Assembly (NCBI GenBank): GCA_028284235.1
Contig: JANQSC010000072.1
Coordinates: 1-64,000, forward strand
Direction of reading: 5' to 3'
DNA: 64,000 bases
DNA from: Opitutaceae bacterium
GTDB lineage: Bacteria > Verrucomicrobiota > Verrucomicrobiia > Opitutales > Opitutaceae
Part shown: positions 38,344 through 47,823 of the stretch, piece by piece
Layout: each line of letters starts with the position of its first letter
Position numbering within the stretch: the first letter of the stretch is position 1
Notes under the pieces: generated by a model
Databases searched by the model: none
Seen by the model: the letters and a program-made list of their open reading frames with translations, nothing else
Told to the model about the DNA's origin: nothing
Made by a program: the position numbers and the translations under genes

Positions 38344-39885
38344 TTACGAGTCCGCAGCAGCGGCTTTCTTGGGTGTTGCGGCGGGGTTCTTCCACCAGCC
38401 GGTGGTTCGAACGGAGCTGGTGATGAACCACTCGGAGAGGTCTTTTCGCAGGGTCGCCTTGGCGTCCGCGTAGTCGAGGTCGTCCCAGACATCGTTGAGC
38501 TCGTCGGGGTCCTTTTCGAGGTCGAACAGTTGCCCGGCGTCTTTTCCGATGTATTCAATGAGCTTGTACTGTTTGCTTCGAATCATGAGGGAATGGTCGA
38601 GGTCTTGCAGCATCAGGTCCTGGGCGTGTTCGGAATAGACGTACTTTCGTTCAGTCGCGTTCGGATCGTCTTCGAGGAAGGGAAGAAGCGATTCCGCTTC
38701 CATTTTTTCGGGCGGCTCGAGGCCGGCGAGCTCCAGGACTGTCGGGCCGATGTCGAACCACTGGGTGAGAGCGGGAACTTTCCGGTCGCCTTTGAATCGA
38801 TCGGGGCTCCAGACCACTAGCGGCACGCGGACGGACTGGTCGTACATAGTCCACTTCTCCACGAGGCCGTGGTCGCCGAGGCATTCCCCGTGGTCGGAGG
38901 TGAAGATGACGACGGAGTTGTCGAGGAGGCCGCGTTCTTCGAGGCGGTCCATGATGCGGCCGACTTGCTCGTCGATCATGGTGACGTTGGCCAAGTAGTA
39001 GGCGCGCTGGAACTGGCGGGACGCTGCGGATGCGTTGGGATCGAAGGCGATGGAGTCGGCGAAGCGCTGGGTGAGCCGCTTTCGGAAGGAGTGGAGGGTC
39101 TCGGGCTGGGCGTCCATTTCCTCTTGGGTGACGGGTAGCATGGGGAGGTCTTTCTCCATGTACTCTTTCGTGTATCGCTCGATGGGGTCGAAGGGCGGAT
39201 GGGGTCCGGGGAAACCGATTTCGAGGAAGAGCGGCTCGTCGTCAAGTTTTGGGCGCTTGTCTTCGTCGATCCACTGCATGAGCGTCGACTGGTCCGCGCC
39301 GTAGGGGGACTTGTCGATCCAGCGCAGGGCGAGGTCGCCGACGAACACGTCGGGGTGGAGGTCGTCGGGGAGTTTCCATTCGTAGGCGCCTTGGCGCTCC
39401 TGCACGTCGGGCCAGTCTTTGTAGAATGGCTTCTCGGGGCGGTCGAAGCCGCGCAGGTCGAGGGCCTTGTCCCATTCGTCTTCGAAGATGTGGGGATTCT
39501 TCTTCCACATGAGTTCGGATTCGCGGCGCTGTTTGTTCTCGACGACGAAGCGCTCGTGGAAGCCGTGGTTCTCGTTGTAGGGGTCGGCGTGCATTTTGCC
39601 GATGTTGACGCAGTAGTAGCCGCTGTCGCGGAGGTCTTGAACCCAGGTGCGTGGCCAGGTGTCGTTGTTCTTGAGGGCGCCGGAATTATGAGGGAAGTAG
39701 CCGGTGAAGAGGCTTGCCCGGGAAGGCCCGCACGACGGGGAGGTGACGTGGCATTGCTCAAAGGCGATGCCTTCTTTGACGAGCCGGTCCGTGTGCGGGG
39801 TGTTGAGGTGAGGGTAGCCGAGCGCGGCGATTGTGTCGTACCGCTGCTGGTCGGTGATGATGAGAATGATGTTGGGGCGTTTCAT
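38344..39885 (-). CDS. Type I sulfatase
   Basis: PNIILIITDQQRYDTIAALGYPHLNTPHTDRLVKEG; C-x-P-S-R motif in SPSCGPSRASLFTG. Confidence 0.93.
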   Translation of the reverse strand: MKRPNIILIITDQQRYDTIAALGYPHLNTPHTDRLVKEGIAFEQCHVTSPSCGPSRASLFTGYFPHNSGALKNNDTWPRTWVQDLRDSGYYCVNIGKMHADPYNENHGFHERFVVENKQRRESELMWKKNPHIFEDEWDKALDLRGFDRPEKPFYKDWPDVQERQGAYEWKLPDDLHPDVFVGDLALRWIDKSPYGADQSTLMQWIDEDKRPKLDDEPLFLEIGFPGPHPPFDPIERYTKEYMEKDLPMLPVTQEEMDAQPETLHSFRKRLTQRFADSIAFDPNASAASRQFQRAYYLANVTMIDEQVGRIMDRLEERGLLDNSVVIFTSDHGECLGDHGLVEKWTMYDQSVRVPLVVWSPDRFKGDRKVPALTQWFDIGPTVLELAGLEPPEKMEAESLLPFLEDDPNATERKYVYSEHAQDLMLQDLDHSLMIRSKQYKLIEYIGKDAGQLFDLEKDPDELNDVWDDLDYADAKATLRKDLSEWFITSSVRTTGWWKNPAATPKKAAAADS

Positions 39886-39980
39886 TTCAGGGTGCGGCTA
39901 ATAAAGCGATCGGGACGTGGGGCGACAAGACTGCAGTTGGTCAGTGGGGATTGGGTTAGTAGTCGGGATGCGTTTAGAAA

Positions 39981-40146
39981 TTAACAGTGATCTCTACGAG
40001 ATCAAATTCCGCTACGCGGAAGCAGGATCCCGTCCCGATTGTCGGGGCGGGAGCAAGATGATAGAAACCAAGAAACGAAATCCTGTTGGCTCTTGAGAGC
40101 CATCTTGTTGGCGCGAAGCGACATTTCGCCGCAAGGCGACTGTTAA
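39981..40146. repeat. TTAACAG-family palindromic element, copy R1
   Basis: TTAACAGTGATCTCTACGAGATCAAATTCCGCTACGCGGAAGCAGGATCCCGTCCC...GGCGCGAAGCGACATTTCGCCGCAAGGCGACTGTTAA; closely matches 59470-59646. Confidence 0.88.
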
Positions 40147-40182
40147 CGAATTGGTAGTAGGAAATTGGCTATGATTTTTTTA

Positions 40183-40226
40183 GCGGGATACGCTCGCCCG
40201 CCCTGCGTTTGAACGCATCTTGTTAA
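40183..40226. repeat. Partial inverted TTAACAG-family element
   Basis: GCGGGATACGCTCGCCCGCCCTGCGTTTGAACGCATCTTGTTAA; reverse complement resembles the left end of R2/R3 (TTAACAGGATGCGTTC...). Confidence 0.6.
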
Positions 40227-40350
40227 CAATAGTCCCCCAATCTCCCCTCTCTATCACTCTGTCCGAAAAGCGCGTTTATCGTGGACGCGTCGCGAGGGTG
40301 TTGATTGTGTTGCTGTGTACCCCACCTCGCTTTGAATCCCCTATCCCCAC

Positions 40351-41682
40351 ATGAGCGCGATCGCTGACGCCCCGACGAGTTGGCGGGGTATCCGTTCGCA
40401 GCTGGGTCCCGGGCTGATCGTGTCGGCGAACATCGTCGGTTCGGGGGAGTTGATCGTGACGACGAAGCTGGGCGCCGATGTGGGGTTCACCATGCTCTGG
40501 TTCATTCTGTTGGGATGTGTGGTGAAGGTGTTTGTACAGCTGGAGCTGGGGCGGTACGCGATATCGAAGCGGAAAACGACGCTCGAAGCACTCAATTCGG
40601 TCCCGGGGCCGAAGCTGCGTGTATCGTGGCTGGTTTGGCTGTGGTCGCTGATGTTCGCCGCCATTTTTTTCCAGCTTTCGGGAATGGTGGGCGGCATCGC
40701 CCAGGTTCTCGGCTTGGCGGGTTTGGAGTGGTCGCATACCGTGTTGGCGATCTTGATAACCGGTTCCTGCGCCCTGTTGCTTTCGATCGGGCAGTATCGG
40801 TTTATCCAGAATTTCTCGTCGGTCATGGTGGCGTCGTTTTCGATATTCACGGTGTTCGCGGTGTTTTCTCTTTACTGGACGGACTACGGAATCACGGGAG
40901 CGCAGTTGGCCGAGGGGCTCAGCTTTCGATTGCCGAGCGATTTCATGATCGCCTTCGCCGCGTTTGGCGTGATTGGCGTGGGGGCGTCGGAGCTGATCGT
41001 CTATCCTTACTGGTGTTTGGAAAAAGGATACGGTAAATACGTGGGGCCGGACGATGGATCGGAGGCTTGGATCGAACGGGCCCAAGGGTGGATCCGGGTG
41101 ATGAAATACGACGCCCTGCTGTCGTTGGTCATTTACACGGGGGCGACGGTGGCGTTTTACCTTCTCGGAGCCGCGGTGCTCAATGGGCGTCAAATCGCGG
41201 TGGAGAATGAAAACTTGATGGTGAACCTCTCCAACTTGTACAGCACGTCGTTTGGCGCGGTCGGGCTTTGGATCTTCATCGTCGGGGCGTTCGCCGTGAT
41301 GTACTCGACGGTTTTTATCGCGACCGCTTCCAACAGTCGCTTGTCGGCGGATTTTCTGAATTTGCTGGGTATATTAAAACTGGATACGGAGGAACAGCGA
41401 AAGCGGGCGGTCAAAGTCGCATGCGTGGTGTTGCCCGCCTTGTTTTGCATTTTCTACTTGTCCTTTAGCAAGCCGGTCACGCTGATAGCGATCGGAGCGG
41501 TCGCCCAGGCGTTGATGCTGCCGATCATCAGTTTCGCCGCTTTGTATTTTCTCTATTACCACACGCACGAGCGCTTGCGCCCCCGTCTGAGCTGGATCGT
41601 CTTCGTTTGGATCTCCGCCTGTCTCATGGCGGCGGTGGGGTTATTCCAATTGTCCCGCGCGGTGGACAAACTACTGGGTTAG
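40351..41682 (+). CDS. Nramp-family divalent metal transporter-like protein
   Basis: LGPGLIVSANIVGSGELIVTTKLGADVGFTMLWFILLGCVVKVFVQLELGRYAI; about 11 hydrophobic segments. Confidence 0.85.
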   Translation: MSAIADAPTSWRGIRSQLGPGLIVSANIVGSGELIVTTKLGADVGFTMLWFILLGCVVKVFVQLELGRYAISKRKTTLEALNSVPGPKLRVSWLVWLWSLMFAAIFFQLSGMVGGIAQVLGLAGLEWSHTVLAILITGSCALLLSIGQYRFIQNFSSVMVASFSIFTVFAVFSLYWTDYGITGAQLAEGLSFRLPSDFMIAFAAFGVIGVGASELIVYPYWCLEKGYGKYVGPDDGSEAWIERAQGWIRVMKYDALLSLVIYTGATVAFYLLGAAVLNGRQIAVENENLMVNLSNLYSTSFGAVGLWIFIVGAFAVMYSTVFIATASNSRLSADFLNLLGILKLDTEEQRKRAVKVACVVLPALFCIFYLSFSKPVTLIAIGAVAQALMLPIISFAALYFLYYHTHERLRPRLSWIVFVWISACLMAAVGLFQLSRAVDKLLG

Positions 41683-41837
41683 TTAACAGGATGCGTTCGA
41701 CCGCTTTGCGATCTCACTCTCAGGATCCCGTCCGTCACTGACCCCGGCACAGTCGGCGGCCAAGGTGGGAGCAGGATGAAAAAAACAAACTAAAATCCTG
41801 TTGGCGCGGAGCGACATTTCGCCGCAAGGCGACTGTT
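41683..41837. repeat. TTAACAG-family palindromic element, copy R2
   Basis: TTAACAGGATGCGTTCGACCGC...CAGGATCCCGTCC...AATCCTGTTGGCGCGGAGCGACATTTCGCCGCAAGGCGACTGTT. Confidence 0.85.
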
Positions 41838-41852
41838 GAGAACGGGCTTTTT

Positions 41853-41995
41853 TTAACAGGATGCGTTCACCCGCTTCGCGGTTTCACTCACTTGATCCCG
41901 CGGAGGCGGGAACTTGATGATCATCCAAAAACAATCCTGTTGGCTCGCCAGAGCCATCCTGTAGCGAACCCGTTAGGGAGCGCGTATCCTGTTAA
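41853..41995. repeat. TTAACAG-family palindromic element, copy R3
   Basis: Perfect 10-bp terminal inverted repeats TTAACAGGAT / ATCCTGTTAA; internal CCCGCGGAGGCGGG and GGCTCGCCAGAGCC hairpins. Confidence 0.85.
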
Positions 41996-42025
41996 ATTAC
42001 TTTGCGACCCTGGAGATTGTCGGGA

Positions 42026-42583
42026 ATGTTGTTAAACATCATGAATGAACTCGAAGATTTTGTCTCTTTGGCCACGCGCGAATTCAAGCGACTGAAAGAC
42101 CTGTCGGACCGGGCAGTTGCCCAAATCTCGGAGGACCAGTTCTTCTTTGCGGACAGCGAAGGCGACAACAGCGTCGCCCAGATCTACAAGCACATGGCGG
42201 GAAATATACGTTCCCGGTGGACTGACTTTCTCACTACGGACGGGGAGAAGCCTGATCGGAATCGGGATACGGAGTTCGTCATTGCGGAGACGGACACGTA
42301 TTTGCATCTGCACTCGCGATGGGAGTCTGCGTGGAAAATCCTGTTCGATACCTTGTCTGATCTGAAATCGTCAGACCTGTCTACAGTCGTTCGTATCCGG
42401 GGGGAAGGCTTGACGGTTCTACAGGCAATCAGCCGGCAGCTGACTCACTACGCTTACCATGTCGGTCAAATCGTCTATATCGCCAAGCGCCTCGCGGAAG
42501 AAAACTGGACGAGCTTGAGCATTCCGAAAGGGGAGTCTGCCGCGTTCAACCAGGCTCCGGATCGGTATTTGGAAAGTGAATAG
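42026..42583 (+). CDS. DinB/DUF1572-like protein
   Basis: MNELEDFVSLATREFKRLKDLSDRAVAQISEDQFFF...NSVAQIYKHMAGNIRSRWTDFLTTDGEKPDRNRDTEF...QLTHYAYHVGQIVYIAKRL. Confidence 0.8.
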   Translation: MLLNIMNELEDFVSLATREFKRLKDLSDRAVAQISEDQFFFADSEGDNSVAQIYKHMAGNIRSRWTDFLTTDGEKPDRNRDTEFVIAETDTYLHLHSRWESAWKILFDTLSDLKSSDLSTVVRIRGEGLTVLQAISRQLTHYAYHVGQIVYIAKRLAEENWTSLSIPKGESAAFNQAPDRYLESE

Positions 42584-42692
42584 GAGGGAGAGACGGAGAG
42601 ATGGGGGGAATGAGGGATGTGGACCTCGAAGTGAACCGGAGCGCTTGTAGTCTCAAGTCTCCCCATCCCTCCGTCTCTCTTTCCCCCTATCC
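42581..42692. terminator. Inverted repeat between convergent genes (likely bidirectional terminator)
   Basis: TAGGAGGGAGAGACGGAGAGATGGGGGGA (42581 onward) faces TCTCCCCATCCCTCCGTCTCTCTTTCCCCCTA. Confidence 0.55.
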
Positions 42693-42696
42693 CGGT

Positions 42697-43119
42697 TCAT
42701 TCCAGCTCGACGACGAAGCTCCCGAAGTGCGTGTTCTTTAGAAACGACTCGGACGATTCGCGCATGGCGACTAGTTCGTCGTGGACGGGGCAGGGATTGT
42801 CGTTCGGGCAGTAGCCCGCGCCGAACGGGCAGGGGTAGGGGTCGGACGCGGGGTCGAATTGAGCGACGATGTCGTGGAAGGTAATTGTTTCGGGCGGACG
42901 GGCCAGTCGATAGCCTCCTTTGGGGCCGGGAGACCCCTGGACGTATCCCGCTTGCGACAGAATCGTCAGAATTTTTGCAACTAGCGTTTGCGGCAGGTCT
43001 CGAGCCTCGGCAATCGTGGCGGAGCGGGCGAGCGACTCGTGGTCGGGGTACTGGGCCGCCAGGTAGCTCATGGCGGCGATCGCGTTTTGTGACATTTTGC
43101 TGTATCCAATACCGGCCAT
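42697..43119 (-). CDS. Rrf2-family transcriptional regulator (NsrR/IscR-like, candidate NO sensor)
   Basis: MAGIGYSKMSQNAIAAMSYLAAQYPDHESLARSATIAEARDLPQTLVAKILTILSQAGYVQGSPGPKGGYRLARPPETITFHDIVAQFD; clustered Cys (CPFGAGYCPNDNPC); divergent from nirK. Confidence 0.87.
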   Translation of the reverse strand: MAGIGYSKMSQNAIAAMSYLAAQYPDHESLARSATIAEARDLPQTLVAKILTILSQAGYVQGSPGPKGGYRLARPPETITFHDIVAQFDPASDPYPCPFGAGYCPNDNPCPVHDELVAMRESSESFLKNTHFGSFVVELE

Positions 43120-43471
43120 CGATTTGAGGTATTTTCCCGCCGAGGCTGCTACGATTGGACAGCGGGTCAATCTGTAAACGACCGGCGACTCGTCGCATCA
43201 TGGCGGTTTCAACCAGTAAATAAAGAAATAAAGAAATTTTATTCTTGAATAGGTTGAGTGAAGCAGTACGCTACGGGATCGATGAGGAATTCGCTGCGAC
43301 GCTTGGTGGGCGCGATGCTTGGGTTGGCGACTCTGGTTTCCGGGTCGCGGTGTTTTGAGGGCATTCGGCTTGTCGCGGGCGATTTTTCGTGGGCGTGGCA
43401 GGGTGACGTCACGCGATTTTCCTGCGAAATCAACTACAGTTTCGAAGATTCTCTCTGATCCACAATCTGCC

Positions 43472-44914
43472 ATGAAAAAAACACTACAAAACCCTCTCAT
43501 GCTTGCGGCGTTCGCTGTGGCGTGGCTCCTTCCAAGCCTGTTGTTCGCAATCGATCCTGCCGATCTGGAGCCCGTACAGGGCGAGGAAGTGGCGATTCTC
43601 ACCGACGCCCCGCATGTACCGCCGCCAATCACGCGGAAACACCCGACCAAAGTTATCGTGCACTTGGAGGTGAGCGAAGTTGTCAAGCGGCTCGCGGACG
43701 GTGTCGACTACACCTTCTGGACGTTTGGCGGGAGTGTACCCGGAAAGTTCATACGCGTGCGCGAAGGCGACTACGTCGAGTTCCACTTGGCCAACCATCC
43801 AAGCAGCAAGATGCCGCACAACATCGATCTCCACGCAGTGACTGGGCCCGGAGGCGGTGCGGCGTCTTCGTTCACGACGCCCGGCCACGAGTCGGTGTTC
43901 TATTTCACCGCCCTCAATCCGGGGCTATATGTCTACCATTGCGCGACCGCGCCAGTAGGCATGCACATCGCCAATGGCATGTACGGACTGATCCTGGTAG
44001 AGCCGCTGGCCGGGCTACCCCCGGTCGACAAGGAGTTCTATGTGATGCAGAGCGAGTTCTACACGAAGGGGGCTTACGGCGAAGGCGGCTTGCAGCCGTT
44101 CGACATGGACAAGGCCCTGCGCGAGGAGGCGGACTATGTCGTCTTCAACGGAGCGGTCGGGGCGATGGCGGGCGACAATGCCGCGCAAGCGGAGGTCGGC
44201 GACACGGTGCGGCTCTTCGTCGGCAACGGCGGGCCGAACTTGGTTTCCTCCTTCCACGTAATCGGGGAGATTTTCGACAAAGTCTACGTCGAAGGCGGGA
44301 CCTTCATAAACGAGCAGGTGCAATCGACTATGGTGCCGGCGGGCGGCTCCGCCATCGTGGAGTTCAAGCTAGACGTTCCCGGGACCTTCATCCTCGTCGA
44401 CCACTCGATCTTCCGGGCCTTCAACAAAGGCGCCATCGGAATGATCAAGGCGGCGGGCGGCGACGAGAAGCGTATTTACTCGGGTAAGACAGACGATCGG
44501 ATCTATCAACCGGAGGGTGGCGCGATTCAGTCCATTCCTCAGGACGAAGCCCCACAAGCCTTGGCGCAGAACAAAGCGGAGCGCATTGAGAACGGTCGCA
44601 TCGTGTACAATCAAGTGTGCGTCGCCTGTCACCAGGCGGAAGGTCAGGGCATCCCGATGGCTTTCCCGCCCCTGGCGAAGTCCGACTATCTCAACGCGGA
44701 CGTGGACCGGGCGATCAGCACGGTTCTGCACGGTCTCACCGGCAAAGTCACGGTCAATGGAGTCGTTTACGAAAGCATCATGCCCAAGCTCGAACTGCCG
44801 GACGAGTCGGTCGCCAACGTGCTGACTTACGTGTACAGCCAATGGGAGAACAACGGCGCGGAAGTCACCCCCGAGCGTGTCGCCGCTGTGCGAGCGAGCG
44901 GAGCGGTACATTAA
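43472..44914 (+). CDS. nirK: Copper-containing nitrite reductase NirK with C-terminal cytochrome c domain
   Basis: Cu-ligand motifs [55 protein letters not shown]-terminal heme motif [26 protein letters not shown]. Start ATG 43472 preferred over 43319. Confidence 0.93.
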   Translation: MKKTLQNPLMLAAFAVAWLLPSLLFAIDPADLEPVQGEEVAILTDAPHVPPPITRKHPTKVIVHLEVSEVVKRLADGVDYTFWTFGGSVPGKFIRVREGDYVEFHLANHPSSKMPHNIDLHAVTGPGGGAASSFTTPGHESVFYFTALNPGLYVYHCATAPVGMHIANGMYGLILVEPLAGLPPVDKEFYVMQSEFYTKGAYGEGGLQPFDMDKALREEADYVVFNGAVGAMAGDNAAQAEVGDTVRLFVGNGGPNLVSSFHVIGEIFDKVYVEGGTFINEQVQSTMVPAGGSAIVEFKLDVPGTFILVDHSIFRAFNKGAIGMIKAAGGDEKRIYSGKTDDRIYQPEGGAIQSIPQDEAPQALAQNKAERIENGRIVYNQVCVACHQAEGQGIPMAFPPLAKSDYLNADVDRAISTVLHGLTGKVTVNGVVYESIMPKLELPDESVANVLTYVYSQWENNGAEVTPERVAAVRASGAVH

Positions 44915-44929
44915 ACGAAAGGGGCGGCC

Positions 44930-45658
44930 ATGTTAAGCAAACGACAAGCGCGCGCGTTCTTTCTTGGAGGGACTTTTGTTTTCTCCGCGGCATTCGTTGG
45001 ATTGACGATCGACACCCATCGCCATGTGCCGAAGCAGACGAACGCGCATCTGATTACCCCCGAAGTCGTCGCCGGCAAGAAGATATGGGAAGACAACAAC
45101 TGCATGGGTTGCCACACGCTTTTCGGCGAAGGGGCCTACTACGCTCCCGAGCTGACGAAGACCGTCGAGCGGCGCGGCAAGGCTTGGCTCCGCATATTCC
45201 TGAAGGATCCGGAAAAAATGTATCCGGGGCGGCGTAAGATGGTGAACTACCATTTCACGGACGAGGAGATCGAGCATGTCATCGCGTTTTTCGAATGGGC
45301 GGGCCAGGTCGATCTCAACGGGTTCCCCGCCGACCCACCCTTGCGCGACGCTCTCGCCGCGACTTCCGGGGTGGAGTATCCGGAACCGCTGCCGTTGCCG
45401 GTTCCCGCGATTCTGGAAACCGCGGCGTGCACCGGCTGCCATCGCGTGGCGGGACAAGGGGGCGATGCGGGAGCGCTCATCGGCGCGCCTCCGTTGGACG
45501 GCGTGCACTTGCGCAAGACGCGCGACGAGTTGATCCAGTGGATTTCGGATCCGCAGGCGATCAAGCCGGGGACCGCGATGCCCGACCTTGTTCCGAGTGT
45601 AATCTCGGACGCCCAAGTGATCGAGATTGTCGACTACCTTTATTCACCCGCCAACTGA
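44930..45658 (+). CDS. norC: Nitric oxide reductase subunit C, extended with a second cytochrome c motif
   Basis: NNCMGCHTLFGEGAYYAPELTKTVERRG (NorC) plus TAACTGCHRVAGQGGDAGALIGAPPLDGV; N-terminal membrane anchor. Confidence 0.9.
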   Translation: MLSKRQARAFFLGGTFVFSAAFVGLTIDTHRHVPKQTNAHLITPEVVAGKKIWEDNNCMGCHTLFGEGAYYAPELTKTVERRGKAWLRIFLKDPEKMYPGRRKMVNYHFTDEEIEHVIAFFEWAGQVDLNGFPADPPLRDALAATSGVEYPEPLPLPVPAILETAACTGCHRVAGQGGDAGALIGAPPLDGVHLRKTRDELIQWISDPQAIKPGTAMPDLVPSVISDAQVIEIVDYLYSPAN

Positions 45659-45666
45659 TTCAGCCA

Positions 45667-47043
45667 ATGAAATTTAAGTCACAACAATTCGGATACTGGT
45701 TTTTCGCCTCGGCGATGCTTCTTCTCGTATTGCAGGTACTCTACGGATTTATCATGGGGTTCGCCCACATGGGCTACGACAACCTTCACGAGTGGATCCC
45801 CTTCAACACTGCCCGGGCGGTGCACACCAATCTCTTGGTGGTCTGGCTACTGCTTGGATTCATGGGCTCGGCCTACTATATTATTCCCGAGGAAGCCGAC
45901 CGGGAAATCTACTGGCCCAAGCTGGTGATGCCGCAGCTGATCAGTTTTCTCCTCGTTGGCGTCGTAGCCGTCGGGGGTTACCACGTCAACTGGTGGGAAG
46001 GCCGGAAGTTCCTGGAAATCCCGCGTCCGCTCGACTGGCTTGTCGTCGCCAACGTCCTGCTCTTCCTCGCGAATGTGGGCATGACTATTTGGAACGGGAA
46101 GCGATTCACGACTACGTCGATCGTTCTCTACTTGGGGCTGCTGTTCGCGGCGTTGCTCTATCTGCCGGGGATGATCGCCTTCGACAACCAAACGCTCGAC
46201 TCATTCTACCGCTGGTGGGTGGTTCATCTTTGGGTTGAGGGCGTTTGGGAGCTGATTATGGGGGGGATGCTGTGTTTTCTGCTGATCAAGTTGACCGGCA
46301 TCGACCGGGAAGTGCTGGAGAAGTGGCTGTATATCATTGTTGGACTGACCTTTCTGTCAGGAATTTTGGGTACGGGGCACCACTACTACTACATTGGGAC
46401 GCCGAGCTACTGGCTCTGGATCGGGGGAGTGTTCTCGGCGCTCGAACCGGTGGCCTTCCTAGGAATGGCAATCTACGCCATTGCGGTCGCTCGCAAAGGC
46501 GAGCGCAAGCATCCCAACCGGATCGCCCTGCAGTGGACTGTGGGGAGCGCGATTGTCGCTTTTGTCGGGGCGGGCTTTCTGGGCTTGGCCCACACTTTGC
46601 CACAGGTGAATTTGTGGACGCACGGGACGCTGGTAACCGCCATGCACGGGCACATGGCGTTCTGGGGCGCCTACGCCATGATTAATTTCGCGATCATCGC
46701 CTACGCGCTGCCGCAGATGACAGGGCGGAAGCTATGGGACCAGCCGTCGGCGATGCTTGCGTTCTGGTGCAGCAATATTGGGATGATTTGCATGACGGGC
46801 GCTTTCGCGGTCGCGGGAATCACCCAAGTGAATCTGGAGCGTCGCATGGGGCTGGATTTCCTCCGAGTCCAGGAGGAGCTGCACGTGCACTTTTTCGGGC
46901 TTATTCTGGCTGCCTGCCTGTTCGCTCTAGGGATCGGGTTCTTCATTTTGAACTTCATTCGTCATGGAACTCCCAATACCGAGGCGATCGGAATGGATGT
47001 GGATGGGTCCATTTCCGATGAAGGCGAATTCGCTACGTCGTAG
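45667..47043 (+). CDS. norB: Nitric oxide reductase subunit B (cNOR-type NorB)
   Basis: MKFKSQQFGYWFFASAMLLLVLQVLYGF...RAVHTNLLVVWLLLGFMGSAYYIIPEE, VVHLWVEGVWELIMGGMLCF, GTGHHYYYIGTPSYWLWIG, TAMHGHMAFWGAYAMINFAIIAYALP. Start ATG 45667. Confidence 0.95.
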   Translation: MKFKSQQFGYWFFASAMLLLVLQVLYGFIMGFAHMGYDNLHEWIPFNTARAVHTNLLVVWLLLGFMGSAYYIIPEEADREIYWPKLVMPQLISFLLVGVVAVGGYHVNWWEGRKFLEIPRPLDWLVVANVLLFLANVGMTIWNGKRFTTTSIVLYLGLLFAALLYLPGMIAFDNQTLDSFYRWWVVHLWVEGVWELIMGGMLCFLLIKLTGIDREVLEKWLYIIVGLTFLSGILGTGHHYYYIGTPSYWLWIGGVFSALEPVAFLGMAIYAIAVARKGERKHPNRIALQWTVGSAIVAFVGAGFLGLAHTLPQVNLWTHGTLVTAMHGHMAFWGAYAMINFAIIAYALPQMTGRKLWDQPSAMLAFWCSNIGMICMTGAFAVAGITQVNLERRMGLDFLRVQEELHVHFFGLILAACLFALGIGFFILNFIRHGTPNTEAIGMDVDGSISDEGEFATS

Positions 47044-47049
47044 CTGACG

Positions 47050-47823
47050 ATGGAACCCGTTTACTATCTCGAAGTCGGGAAGGAAACCTCGGTCTTCGAG
47101 CACGCCTGGAAGACGCGTCTGCCGGTTTTGATCAAAGGCCCGACCGGGTGCGGCAAGACGCGTTTTGTGCGTCACATGGCGGAGAAGCTGGAGTTGCCCC
47201 TAATCACGGTCTCGTGCAATGAGGACACGTCGGCGACCGATCTGCTGGGTCGTCATTTGCTTCTAGACCGGGAAACTCGCTGGATCGACGGTCCGGTCGC
47301 TCGGGCGGTGCGGGAGGGGGCCTTGCTTTATATCGACGAAATCGCGGAGGCGCGTCCCGACGCGATTGTCGCTCTCCATTCCATCACGGACGATCGACGC
47401 GAACTCTTTCTCGATCGAACGGGCGAGACGCTGCAAGCCGCAGAGCGCTTCATGGTGGCCGCCAGCTACAATCCGAGCTACCAGCGCAGCATGAGGGAAT
47501 TGAAGCCGTCCACGCGGCAGCGATTCGTGGGGATGAGCTTCTCGTTTCCACCGGAGGAACTAGAGGCCCGAGTAGTGTCTCACGAGACGGGCATCGACGG
47601 CAAAACGGCTCGCGCCTTGGTCAAAATCGCCACCAAAACTCGCTCCTTGACGGAGCTGGCGTTGCTGGAACCGGTATCCACGCGGCTGCTAGTCGACGCG
47701 GCCAAGCTCATCGTTTCCGGCTTGCCGCCCCGGTTGAGTGGACACACGGCGATCGCCGAACCGACTACCGACGATCCTGACGCTCTGGCCGCGGTGCGAC
47801 AGATAATTGATCTTCACATGTGA
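47050..47823 (+). CDS. norQ: NorQ/CbbQ-type MoxR AAA+ ATPase
   Basis: Walker A GPTGCGKTR, Walker B ALLYIDEIAEAR; between norB and norD. Confidence 0.93.
   Translation: MEPVYYLEVGKETSVFEHAWKTRLPVLIKGPTGCGKTRFVRHMAEKLELPLITVSCNEDTSATDLLGRHLLLDRETRWIDGPVARAVREGALLYIDEIAEARPDAIVALHSITDDRRELFLDRTGETLQAAERFMVAASYNPSYQRSMRELKPSTRQRFVGMSFSFPPEELEARVVSHETGIDGKTARALVKIATKTRSLTELALLEPVSTRLLVDAAKLIVSGLPPRLSGHTAIAEPTTDDPDALAAVRQIIDLHM

Noticed and set aside
38976-39761. 261-aa Ser/Thr/Pro-rich ORF in the sulfatase region
   Set aside because: Low-complexity alternative frame of the 38344-39885 sulfatase.
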